This document shows positions 1 to 6,368 of a DNA stretch of 9,345 nt, piece by piece. The notes beneath the pieces are model-generated. The model worked only from the letters and a program-made list of their open reading frames with translations, searched no databases and was not told the DNA's origin. The DNA lies in assembly GCA_013153345.1 (NCBI GenBank), contig JAADEQ010000009.1, positions 1-9,345 on the forward strand. Reading direction: 5' to 3'. A program made the translations under genes and the position numbers. How positions within the stretch are numbered: position 1 is the stretch's first letter; the number at the start of each line of letters is the position of its first letter. The DNA comes from Campylobacterota bacterium (GTDB lineage Bacteria; Campylobacterota; Campylobacteria; Campylobacterales; Sulfurovaceae).

Positions 1-215
1 TCAAGCTCTTTTAGCTCTTTTAAAGCAAGCTCTTTTTTAGATAGCTTTCTTCTTCTTTTTCTCTTTTTAAAGAGAAAAAACCAAACTAAAAACAGAGCTA
101 TCAATATAGCTGCTGCTATTAGGCTATAAAAAATTAAAAACTCTTTTGAGGTATCAATAAATTGAGGCTCTTTTATATCTTTTAGCTGATTTATTACCTT
201 ATCTAACTGCTCCAT
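1..215 (-). CDS. DUF4381-like membrane protein, N-terminal part (cut by window edge)
   Basis: This is the first 71 codons of a minus-strand gene that continues beyond base 1. It starts at ATG 215-213, one base after the TAA stop of the DUF58 gene, with a weak AAGG upstream. The protein begins MEQLDKVINQLKDI, followed by a short segment with KEPQF. A hydrophobic helix spans about residues 27-49 and ends in an aromatic run (WFFLF). A strongly basic stretch (KKRKRRRK) comes next, then a Lys/Glu/Leu-rich helix containing ALKELKEL. This layout (L..LxDI..P motif, one membrane helix, Arg/Lys patch, ALxEL helix) matches DUF4381 proteins, which usually follow DUF58 in MoxR operons. The basic patch just after the helix suggests that the C-terminal part is cytoplasmic. 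The role in this complex is not known. The family call rests on layout and context, because the body of the protein lies outside the window. Confidence 0.75.
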   Translation of the reverse strand, partial: MEQLDKVINQLKDIKEPQFIDTSKEFLIFYSLIAAAILIALFLVWFFLFKKRKRRRKLSKKELALKELKEL

Positions 216-216
216 A

Positions 217-1044
217 TTAGGCCTTAAATAGATTACTTAATTTAAAAAATGGGTCTTCACTCGTATATATTTTGCAAAAGGCAATATCATTTTTTAAAAA
301 ATGCTCATATAGCTTTTTATCCTTTTGGCTAAGGGCTCTTTTATATTCATTTAATACGCTTTTATCTAAAAAAAACTCCTTTTCTTTTAGAGTTTTTGGG
401 TCTTTTAAAAAAATATGAGAATCAAGGCGTGGATTTTCCTCAAACTCATCCCTAACAATAACAGAGTATACTTCATGCCTTGCACTAACTAAACTCAAAT
501 CAACATCCTCATAAAAATCGCCAATTAAGATAATTATATGCTTTTGTTTTAATCTAATTAAAAATTCATTAAGCTTCCTAAAGCTAACCTCTTTTCCAAG
601 AGGATTTAGTGAGGTGGCATAATCAATAATTGGATATAAAAGCTTCATATTCTTTGTTGGCAAAAAGAGTTTTTCTTCTTTTTGGCTAAAAAAAAGAGCA
701 CTAAAATTATCGCTGTTTTTAATCGCACTATATCCAACTAATGCTAAAACCTCGCTCATTAAATCTTGCTTTTGCTTAATAGAGCCAAAAAAGATATTTC
801 CACTAACCAAAAAGATAGCTAAGATATTTAGCTCTTTTTCTTCAGTAAATACATTAATATATGGCTTTTGAAATTTAGCGGTAACTTTCCAATTTATCTT
901 TTTTACATCATCACCAATATTATACTCTTTAATCTCGCTAAAATCTAAGCCATTTCCAACAAATATAGAGCTATTATTTCCAAAATTTGTGCCAAAAATC
1001 TTCTTTTTGGTCTTTATAATAATCTCTTTTGCTTTTTTATTCAT
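217..1044 (-). CDS. DUF58 domain protein (MoxR-operon partner) with degraded MIDAS motif
   Basis: A 275-residue protein of the DUF58 family, which is encoded beside MoxR AAA+ ATPases and VWA proteins and is thought to act in assembly or stress functions at the cell envelope. The family signature is clear at residues 30-52: GNGLDFSEIKEYN, then GDD and INW, equivalent to the usual G..DF.E.R.Y..GDD.R.IDW. The following beta strand should carry the metal-binding DxSxS (MIDAS) motif, but here residues 79-83 read LVSGN. The first Asp is Leu and the last Ser is Asn, so metal binding is probably lost. A later strand, IILIGDF (about 171-177), matches the conserved 'ISDF' strand. No membrane segment or signal peptide is seen, so it should be cytoplasmic or peripheral. 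It follows moxR by 9 bases with AAAGAGA before the ATG, and one base separates it from the DUF4381-like gene, implying one operon. Confidence 0.88.
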   Translation of the reverse strand: MNKKAKEIIIKTKKKIFGTNFGNNSSIFVGNGLDFSEIKEYNIGDDVKKINWKVTAKFQKPYINVFTEEKELNILAIFLVSGNIFFGSIKQKQDLMSEVLALVGYSAIKNSDNFSALFFSQKEEKLFLPTKNMKLLYPIIDYATSLNPLGKEVSFRKLNEFLIRLKQKHIIILIGDFYEDVDLSLVSARHEVYSVIVRDEFEENPRLDSHIFLKDPKTLKEKEFFLDKSVLNEYKRALSQKDKKLYEHFLKNDIAFCKIYTSEDPFFKLSNLFKA

Positions 1045-1053
1045 AAAATCTCT

Positions 1054-1998
1054 TTATGGTGTTGGAATCTTTTGCAAAATCTTTTGAATAATATAATCGC
1101 TATCAATATTATTTGCAATTGCTTTATAATTTAATATAATTCTATGGCGCAAAATATCTGGCGCAATCTTTGCAATATCAAGAGGAGTTACAAAATCTTT
1201 TCCTCTAATAAATGCTAAAGCTTTTGATGCTTTATATAAATTTATTGAAGCCCTTGGACTTGCACCAAACTCAATATACTCTTTTAGCTCATCTAATCCA
1301 AACTCGCTTGGATTTCTTGTTGCAGTAATTAGCTTTATAATATACTCAAGCAGTGCATCATCCATATGAACATTTTTAACCTCTTTTTGAAGATTAAAAA
1401 GCTCCTCTTTTGTAACTACCTTATTTAGCTTTATATCTTCAAAATTCTCAACTCTTTTTACAATCTCAAACTCCTCTTTTGGAGTATTATAGCTAACTAA
1501 TACCTTTAGCATAAATCTATCAAGTTGTGCTTCAGGAAGTGGATAGGTCCCCTCTTGCTCAACAGGGTTTTGAGTTGCCATAACAAAAAATGGAGGCTCA
1601 AGCTTAAAGGTCTCCTCTCCAATTGTAACTTGGCGCTCTTGCATCACTTCAAGAAGCGCAGATTGCACTTTTGCAGGCGCTCTGTTTATCTCATCTGCAA
1701 GAAGCAAATTGGTAAATACAGGCCCCTTTTTAATTTTAAATTCACTACTCTTTGGGTCATATATCTCAACTCCAGTAATATCGCTAGGAAGCAAATCTGG
1801 CGTAAATTGCACTCTTTTAAAATCAAGCCCTAAAACTTTTGAGAGCGCATTAATTGCAGTTGTTTTTGCCAGCCCAGGAACCCCTTCTACTAATAGGTGA
1901 GAGTGGGTTAAAAGCGCAATAAGCATTGAGTCAATTAAATTATCATGCCCAACAACAACCTTTTTTACCTCATTTTTTATCTCATCAATTTTACTCAT
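1054..1998 (-). CDS. moxR: MoxR family AAA+ ATPase
   Basis: A 314-residue MoxR-type AAA+ ATPase, a normal length for the family. The motifs in order are Walker A GVPGLAKT (39-46), FTPDLLPSDITG (65-76), Walker B LLLADE (98-103) followed by INRAP, sensor 1 MATQNP (140-145), the conserved EQEGTYPLPEAQLDRF region ending in the putative arginine finger (about 147-162), and sensor 2 SPRA (247-250). MoxR proteins are chaperone-like ATPases that help mature or activate protein complexes together with DUF58 and VWA partners. That fits the downstream genes here. The ATG is preceded by AAGGG at suitable spacing. A consensus TATAAT box lies about 32 bases upstream, and the preceding gene is followed by a weak terminator, so moxR probably opens its own transcript. 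No residue needed for ATP hydrolysis appears to be missing. Confidence 0.95.
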   Translation of the reverse strand: MSKIDEIKNEVKKVVVGHDNLIDSMLIALLTHSHLLVEGVPGLAKTTAINALSKVLGLDFKRVQFTPDLLPSDITGVEIYDPKSSEFKIKKGPVFTNLLLADEINRAPAKVQSALLEVMQERQVTIGEETFKLEPPFFVMATQNPVEQEGTYPLPEAQLDRFMLKVLVSYNTPKEEFEIVKRVENFEDIKLNKVVTKEELFNLQKEVKNVHMDDALLEYIIKLITATRNPSEFGLDELKEYIEFGASPRASINLYKASKALAFIRGKDFVTPLDIAKIAPDILRHRIILNYKAIANNIDSDYIIQKILQKIPTP

Positions 1999-2029
1999 TA
2001 AAGCCCTTTTGGTGATATCATTTTATCTA

Positions 2030-2035
2030 ATTATA
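2030..2035 (-). promoter_or_regulatory. Candidate -10 box of the moxR operon
   Basis: The minus strand reads TATAAT here, a perfect -10 hexamer within an AT-rich run. A start of transcription near 2023 would give a leader of about 25 bases that includes the AAGGG ribosome site. No TTGACA-like -35 is visible at 17 bases, which is normal for Campylobacterota sigma-70 promoters. In such an AT-rich sequence the hexamer could occur by chance. Its place in the longest intergenic gap of the window supports it. Confidence 0.5.
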
Positions 2036-2073
2036 AAATTAGTTTGTAGATTTAGTGTGTAGAAAGTAGCCAC

Positions 2074-2095
2074 AAAAAAAGAGAATCTCCTCCTT
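2074..2095 (-). terminator. Weak rho-independent terminator after ggt
   Basis: Directly after the ggt stop codon, the minus strand can fold AAGGAG (2095-2090) onto CTCTTT (2083-2078). This gives six pairs including one G-U, with a six-base loop, and the T run continues to 2074. The stem is short and not GC-rich, so efficiency may be low. The same bases contain a perfect AAGGAGG, but no convincing start codon follows at normal spacing. Confidence 0.35.
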
Positions 2096-2096
2096 A

Positions 2097-3599
2097 TTAT
2101 TCAAACAAAACAGCTCCCCCTCTTCTTCCATCAGCTCCCCCTTTATAATCGCCAGTAACCCCATTTACTCCCCCAAAAAATAGACTCTTACTCTCAAACT
2201 CATTTACCCTATAAAGCCTCTTTGCTAGCTCTATTAACTCCTCCACAAATCCCGGCTCAAAAAACAGCTCCCCCTTTTCATAGTGCAATCTTGGCTCATC
2301 AATAGCTCTTTGAATATCCATATCAAACTTTATAAAGTTCTCTACCACTTGCACTATTGCACTTCTTATCCTATTAGAGCCCGCACTCCCTAAAACCAAC
2401 TCCACCCCTTTATCACTCTTAACAATTGTTGGAGCCATCATCGAAGGAAGCCTCACTCCAGCTGGCCACTTAAAAAAGCCATTTGGATTTAAATCCTCCT
2501 CTCCTAACATATTATTTAACATAATTCCAGCACTCTTAACTACTACTCCACTCCCCTCCCCATTTGTAGAGGTAACACTTGCCCCATTTCCAAACTTATC
2601 AATCACACTTATATGAGTTGTATTGCCCCATAAATTTATACGACTCCTTTTGGAAACTCTATACTCCTCAATCAATACCCTTTTTAAAGCCTCTTTAATA
2701 GTAGGAGAGTGAAGTTTAGAGTCAATATGACTCTTTCTAAACTCAGAAGCAACCACCATCGACTCTATTAAATCTTTAAAATACTCTATATCTCTTTCTT
2801 TATCCTTTTCTATTAGTTGCAATATAAAAGCAATCAATACCCCTCCAGCAGATGGTGGAGGATTGGTATAGACTCTTTTTGAGTAATACTCAAACTCTAA
2901 AGGCTCTCTAAGATAGACCCGATAGGATTTTAAATCCTCATATCTTATCTCTCCTCCTCTCTCTTTGCTAATCTTATCTATCTCTTTTGCAACCTCTCCC
3001 TCATAAAATATCTTTGCTCCCTCTTTTGCAAAAGCCTCCAAAAAGGATGCATACTCCAAATTTCTTATCTTACTCTTTTCATCTATTAACTTCCCATTAG
3101 GAGCATACAACTCTTTAGCCTCTTTGGTAGAGAGTAAAATTGGCTCTAAAAGCTTTACAAAACTAGCTTGAAGAGGAGTTAAATATATCCCCTCTTTTGC
3201 ATACCTTAATGCTGGCTTTATAATCTCACTAAGCGGCATCGAGCCTAACTCTTGATTTACTCTCTCAATCCCAGCTACCATTCCAGGAACTGCAATTGAG
3301 CTAGCCCCAATATGAAACTCTTGAATCGCACCACCAAAATCAACATATATTGGGAAAAAGTCTGGCTCTATACTCCGCTTTAGAGGAACATCAACAAAAA
3401 AATCATACAATCTAGGGGTTCCATTAGCTCTAGAGGCCATCATAAAACCCCCTCCCCCCAAGCTAGTTAACATCGGTTCACAAAGAGGAGCAGCCAATAA
3501 AGCCCCACAAGCAGCATCAAACGCATTACCCCCAGCTCTTAAAATCTCAATAGCAGCCTTAGCACTCTTCTCATCCCCAGCAGCAACAACACCTCTCAA
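2097..3599 (-). CDS. ggt: Gamma-glutamyltransferase family protein without signal peptide
   Basis: A 500-residue Ggt-family N-terminal nucleophile hydrolase. Family landmarks are GGNAFDAA (23-30), GGGGF (48-52), NPPPSAGG (246-253), NTTHISVID (326-334), GIMLNNMLGEEDLNP (358-372) and GSAGSNRI (404-411). By analogy with E. coli Ggt, self-cleavage before Thr327 would give a small subunit of about 174 residues with Thr327 as nucleophile. Several substrate-site residues differ from E. coli: the DFREMAP segment with Arg114 is DFFVDVP here, and the PLSS and SPGG motifs are RLPS and SAGS. This suggests an atypical subfamily whose substrate may not be glutathione. The start is TTG (3599-3597), with GGAG eight bases upstream. 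The only upstream in-frame codons before a TAG stop are six, none ATG or GTG, so a secretion signal is excluded and the enzyme should be cytoplasmic. It lies 15 bases after the GCS2 ligase gene. Confidence 0.88.
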   Translation of the reverse strand: MRGVVAAGDEKSAKAAIEILRAGGNAFDAACGALLAAPLCEPMLTSLGGGGFMMASRANGTPRLYDFFVDVPLKRSIEPDFFPIYVDFGGAIQEFHIGASSIAVPGMVAGIERVNQELGSMPLSEIIKPALRYAKEGIYLTPLQASFVKLLEPILLSTKEAKELYAPNGKLIDEKSKIRNLEYASFLEAFAKEGAKIFYEGEVAKEIDKISKERGGEIRYEDLKSYRVYLREPLEFEYYSKRVYTNPPPSAGGVLIAFILQLIEKDKERDIEYFKDLIESMVVASEFRKSHIDSKLHSPTIKEALKRVLIEEYRVSKRSRINLWGNTTHISVIDKFGNGASVTSTNGEGSGVVVKSAGIMLNNMLGEEDLNPNGFFKWPAGVRLPSMMAPTIVKSDKGVELVLGSAGSNRIRSAIVQVVENFIKFDMDIQRAIDEPRLHYEKGELFFEPGFVEELIELAKRLYRVNEFESKSLFFGGVNGVTGDYKGGADGRRGGAVLFE

Positions 3600-3607
3600 C
3601 TTAAATA

Positions 3608-3611
3608 CTCC
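3608..3611 (-). promoter_or_regulatory. Ribosome binding site fixing the TTG start of ggt
   Basis: GGAG on the minus strand lies eight bases before TTG 3599-3597. The in-frame stop TAG of the preceding gene (3617-3615) leaves no room for any other start, so this site decides the N-terminus of Ggt. Confidence 0.65.
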
Positions 3612-3614
3612 ATC

Positions 3615-4727
3615 CTATCTAAAAATCTCCTCTTTAATTACCTCTTCAAAACTTCCAGTCTCTTGATATATTTTTCTTAATTTAGTAGCAATTGAAGGCT
3701 TATCAACAACTCTATGTAAAGCCTCAACTCTATCTTGAGCCTTCAGCTCCTTAAAAATCCCCTCCTTATCCAACTTCTCTATTACCTCATGAAGCTTTTG
3801 AGCAATTGTTACAACGCGGCTACCTTCTATAAAATTTCCATCCAACCCATGCCTAACACTATTCCATTTATTCTGTTTACTAATTTGATAAAGCTCTCTT
3901 TTAGCTTTAAAATTAGAGTAATACTTTAAAAGAGCTTGGTATAATAACACAATTAGCTCTGTCCTCTCTTCATCATAAAATGCATCTGCCACTCTAAGCT
4001 CAATTGTTCCAAATTTTTGGTGAATTCTAACATCCCACCAGACATCTTTTACACTCTTAATAGTATTAGTAATAAATAGCAAATCAATTAGCTCACAATA
4101 ATCTTTATAGGTTTCAAAATACTCCGGAATCCCAGCTCTAGGCAGCCTCTCAAATATCTTATTTCTATAAGATTGAAGCTTTGTATCCTCTGAAACAATA
4201 AAAGGAGAATTAGCAGAAAGTGCAATAAAAAGGGGTAAAAAGTGAATAGTATGGTTATAGGAATTAATTGCTGCCTTCTCATTTGGCATTCCAATATGGA
4301 TATGAAAGCCACTAATTAAAAAGTTTTTTAATACAATTCCAAGCTCTTGAGCAAGCTCATCATATCTGGGGTCTGGAAAAAACTTATTATCATCTTTTCT
4401 CTCAAATGGATGGGTCGCTAAAGCTGCTAACTCTACTCCTTTTTGATTAGTAATCTTCTTTAAGCGCCCCAAAGTATCCATAATAAAGTTTCGAGCCTCT
4501 TTAGCACTATTACAAACTGGTGTTACAATCTCAATCATTGATTGAAGAAGCTCTTGATGAACATACTCTTTTAAATCATCTGGAAGCTCCTCAAATAAAA
4601 AAGGGGAGATATTAGCAGGCTTCATATTCTCTTTATCAATAAGCCTAACCTCTAACTCAACCCCAACACTAAAACCTCTATTATTATCAAACAGACTCTT
4701 ATCATATGTAGTTTTAAAATTTTTCAT
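3615..4727 (-). CDS. GCS2/YbdK-type carboxylate-amine ligase (glutamate-cysteine ligase family)
   Basis: A 370-residue ATP-dependent ligase of the GCS2 family (E. coli YbdK type), at the usual family length. Visible motifs are GVELEV (22-27), QSMIEIVTP (62-70), HIHIGM (142-147), DVWWDVRIH (228-236) and ELRVAD (243-248). These carry the Glu and His residues that bind metal, ATP and glutamate in the glutamine synthetase-like fold. The family joins the gamma-carboxylate of glutamate to an amine. YbdK has only weak glutamate-cysteine ligase activity, so the natural acceptor here is unknown. No signal peptide or membrane segment is seen. The ATG at 4727 has only a poor ribosome site, but a TATAAT box ends six bases upstream, so the mRNA may be leaderless. 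It is followed after 15 bases by ggt in the same reading frame. No glutathione synthetase (GshB-like ATP-grasp) gene is present in the window. Confidence 0.9.
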   Translation of the reverse strand: MKNFKTTYDKSLFDNNRGFSVGVELEVRLIDKENMKPANISPFLFEELPDDLKEYVHQELLQSMIEIVTPVCNSAKEARNFIMDTLGRLKKITNQKGVELAALATHPFERKDDNKFFPDPRYDELAQELGIVLKNFLISGFHIHIGMPNEKAAINSYNHTIHFLPLFIALSANSPFIVSEDTKLQSYRNKIFERLPRAGIPEYFETYKDYCELIDLLFITNTIKSVKDVWWDVRIHQKFGTIELRVADAFYDEERTELIVLLYQALLKYYSNFKAKRELYQISKQNKWNSVRHGLDGNFIEGSRVVTIAQKLHEVIEKLDKEGIFKELKAQDRVEALHRVVDKPSIATKLRKIYQETGSFEEVIKEEIFR

Positions 4728-4733
4728 AACTCA

Positions 4734-4739
4734 ATTATA
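4734..4739 (-). promoter_or_regulatory. Candidate -10 box of the ligase-ggt unit, leaderless spacing
   Basis: The minus strand reads TATAAT, preceded by a seven-T run, which resembles the T-rich upstream element of Campylobacterota promoters. Transcription would begin about seven bases downstream, at or next to the A of the ligase ATG (4727). No recognisable -35 is seen. The box is short and lies in AT-rich DNA, so it could be fortuitous. Confidence 0.45.
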
Positions 4740-4742
4740 TCT

Positions 4743-4764
4743 AAAAAAATAGCTCTGCTAGCTA
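4743..4764 (-). terminator. Weak rho-independent terminator after the amidohydrolase gene
   Basis: On the minus strand TAGCT (4764-4760), loop AGCAG and AGCTA (4754-4750) form a perfect five-pair stem, followed at once by seven T (4749-4743). It lies 8 bases after the stop codon of the M20 gene and just before the putative promoter of the ligase. The stem is short, so readthrough is likely. Confidence 0.45.
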
Positions 4765-4771
4765 AAAAGCG

Positions 4772-5944
4772 CTATTTATCCTCTTTTTTACCAACTCCTA
4801 GCTCCTCATCTACCAAATTAATCCAATAAGTTGCCCCTAAATTAATCAAATCATCCTCAAAATCATAATAAGCTGAGTGCAAAGGAGCACTCTTTTTGCC
4901 CTCCTTTTTGCTACCCAACCAGACATAACATCCAGGAACCTTCTCTAAAAAGAAGCTAAAATCCTCAGACCCCATACTAGAAGGAAAGTTTGTAACTATC
5001 TTATCTGGCGTGGTAGTTCTTTTAATAGCTCTTAAAGCTGCATCTATATCACTATTAATAGTAATTGGATATTTATGCTCATACTCAACCTCTGCCTTTG
5101 TATCAAATGCAGCAGCTATCCCCTTTGCAATCTCTTTTACCCTCTTTTCTATTACCTCTTGAGTCTCCTTATCTAAAACTCTAATTGAGCCTTCAATTAG
5201 ACACTCAGATGGGATAATATTAAAAGTTGTACCACCCTCTATTCTTGCAACACTTACCACATGCGCATTTGCAGGATTTATATCTTGAGATGAGATATTC
5301 TTCAAAGCCAAAACAATATGAGAAGCCACCAATATAGGATTTATTGCATTATGAGGTTGTGAGCTATGAGCAGACTTTCCTTCTACCTTTATCTTATATA
5401 TATCTATTGCACTCATAACTCCCCCCTCTTTAATTAAAAAGGTTCCAAAAGGCTCAGTTGGGCGATTATGAAGCCCATATATCTTATCTATCTTAAATTT
5501 CTCAAAAAGCCCATCTTCAATCATCGCCTTAGCACCAGCTCCTCCCTCTTCAGCTGGTTGAAATATAAAATATACCACTCCATCAAACTCCAGCTTCTCT
5601 TTAATATATTTAGCTGCTGCTAAAAGCATTGTTGTATGACCATCATGCCCACAAGCATGCATTACCCCTTTATGTTTAGAGGCATATGGAAGAGCCGTCT
5701 TCTCTTCAATTGGAAGAGCATCCAAATCAGCCCTTAGAGCAATAGCTCTATTTGAACTACCCTTCTTAACCCAAGCCACAATTCCAGTCTTACCCAATCC
5801 ATACTCATAATCGATTCCCATTTTATCCAGCTCATTACATACCAAATTGGCACTTTTTCTCTCATTATAAGCCAATTCTGGAATTTGATGCAGCTTATGT
5901 CTTAGTTGGGTGAAATATCTTATATCCTCTTCATTTAAATACAT
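4772..5944 (-). CDS. M20D family metal-dependent amidohydrolase (HipO/N-acyl-amino acid hydrolase type)
   Basis: A 390-residue cytoplasmic peptidase M20 subfamily D enzyme. These hydrolyse N-acyl amino acids such as hippurate or N-acetyl amino acids. Campylobacter jejuni HipO belongs to this family and has a similar length. The sequence shows RHKLHQIPELAYNE (15-28), ALRADLDALPI (69-79), HACGHDGH (96-103, with Cys98 and His100 as metal ligands), PAEEGG (130-135, general base and metal Glu), GLHN (157-160, His159), the dimerisation lid with SAHSSQPH (191-198), GTTFNIIP (238-245), GSEDFS (325-330) and PLHS with His356 as the last ligand. All five expected metal ligands are present, so it should be active. 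The ATG is preceded by AGGAG five bases away. It lies 37 bases after the thioesterase gene and may also have its own promoter. The exact acyl substrate cannot be read from the sequence. Confidence 0.92.
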   Translation of the reverse strand: MYLNEEDIRYFTQLRHKLHQIPELAYNERKSANLVCNELDKMGIDYEYGLGKTGIVAWVKKGSSNRAIALRADLDALPIEEKTALPYASKHKGVMHACGHDGHTTMLLAAAKYIKEKLEFDGVVYFIFQPAEEGGAGAKAMIEDGLFEKFKIDKIYGLHNRPTEPFGTFLIKEGGVMSAIDIYKIKVEGKSAHSSQPHNAINPILVASHIVLALKNISSQDINPANAHVVSVARIEGGTTFNIIPSECLIEGSIRVLDKETQEVIEKRVKEIAKGIAAAFDTKAEVEYEHKYPITINSDIDAALRAIKRTTTPDKIVTNFPSSMGSEDFSFFLEKVPGCYVWLGSKKEGKKSAPLHSAYYDFEDDLINLGATYWINLVDEELGVGKKEDK

Positions 5945-5968
5945 TATATCTCCTAAAAACTTTTTGCT

Positions 5969-5977
5969 ATTTTATCA
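5969..5977 (-). promoter_or_regulatory. Candidate extended -10 promoter before the amidohydrolase gene
   Basis: The minus strand reads TGATAAAAT, an extended -10 (TGn) joined to a five-of-six match to TATAAT. It lies in the 37-base gap before the M20 gene. Transcription would start near 5962, leaving a leader of about 18 bases that contains AGGAG (5954-5950). It would allow expression apart from the upstream two-component operon. Confidence 0.35.
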
Positions 5978-5981
5978 CAAT

Positions 5982-6368
5982 TTACTCTTCTAAAATATGT
6001 CTATCTAAAATATAGGTAAAAAATAGCCCTTTAAAAACCTCCTTCTTATCCTTATATCCAACCACCTCAACTTTTGCCTTTTTTCCATCTTGCTCAACAA
6101 TCTTTGCTTCAAAAATAGCTTCATCTCCCAACTTTAATGGAGCCAAAAATCTAACCTCAGCCTTGGTTAAAACCACATTTGGATGGTTAATTGCAGCCAT
6201 TGCTGCAAAATCAGCTGCACTAAAACTAAATCCCCCATGAATTAAACCAAACTCATCTGCTACCATACTCTTATTACTCTTTAATAAAACCTTTGCAAAG
6301 CCTTCTTTTAACTCAATAACCTCTCCACTCAAACTTATATCTATTGATAAATGTGTCTTTAATTTCAT
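5982..6368 (-). CDS. PaaI-like hotdog-fold thioesterase
   Basis: A 128-residue single hotdog domain protein, probably an acyl-CoA (or acyl-carrier) thioesterase. The segment GLIHGGFSFSAADFAAMAA (about 41-59) is the central hotdog helix. His44-Gly-Gly and Asp53 sit where PaaI-type enzymes hold the thioester carbonyl and activate water. The next strands (VLTKAEVRFLAPLKLGDEA, about 66-84) are the typical continuation, where substrate CoA contacts occur. No signal peptide is present. The start ATG overlaps the TGA stop of the alpha/beta hydrolase gene in an ATGA arrangement, so the two are probably translationally coupled. AAGGCGG upstream serves as ribosome site. Substrate chain length and type cannot be predicted. 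Confidence 0.85.
   Translation of the reverse strand: MKLKTHLSIDISLSGEVIELKEGFAKVLLKSNKSMVADEFGLIHGGFSFSAADFAAMAAINHPNVVLTKAEVRFLAPLKLGDEAIFEAKIVEQDGKKAKVEVVGYKDKKEVFKGLFFTYILDRHILEE

Noticed and set aside
1..40. Apparent direct repeats of an AGCTCTTTTA-like unit
   Set aside because: They encode repeated Lys-Glu-Leu in the helix of the DUF4381-like protein, so they are a coding effect and not a DNA repeat element.
1525..1900. Plus-strand open frames of 102 and 63 codons (1525-1833 and 1709-1900)
   Set aside because: They lie wholly inside moxR on the opposite strand, encode low-complexity Lys/Leu/Ser-rich peptides with no motif, and have no ribosome site. They are shadows of a strongly supported gene.
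2023..2095. Possible small gene after the perfect AAGGAGG at 2095-2089
   Set aside because: The nearest GTG/TTG codons are about 14-15 bases away, too far for good initiation. They give peptides of only 7-16 codons. The purine run is better explained as the arm of the weak terminator.
3735..4312. Open frames inside the GCS2 ligase gene (plus 3735-3929, minus 4088-4312)
   Set aside because: Both overlap conserved ligase coding sequence in other frames and show no family features. The hydrophobic look is typical of AT-rich shadow frames.
4763..4780. AGCGCT palindrome next to the amidohydrolase stop
   Set aside because: Only six bases, partly overlapping the TAG stop and flanked by A/T runs. 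It has no second copy in the window and no spacing that would make it an operator.
5955..5966. AAAAAGTTTTT inverted repeat before the amidohydrolase gene as a terminator
   Set aside because: It is A-T only with no loop of reasonable size and no GC stem, and it lies within the probable leader next to the ribosome site.
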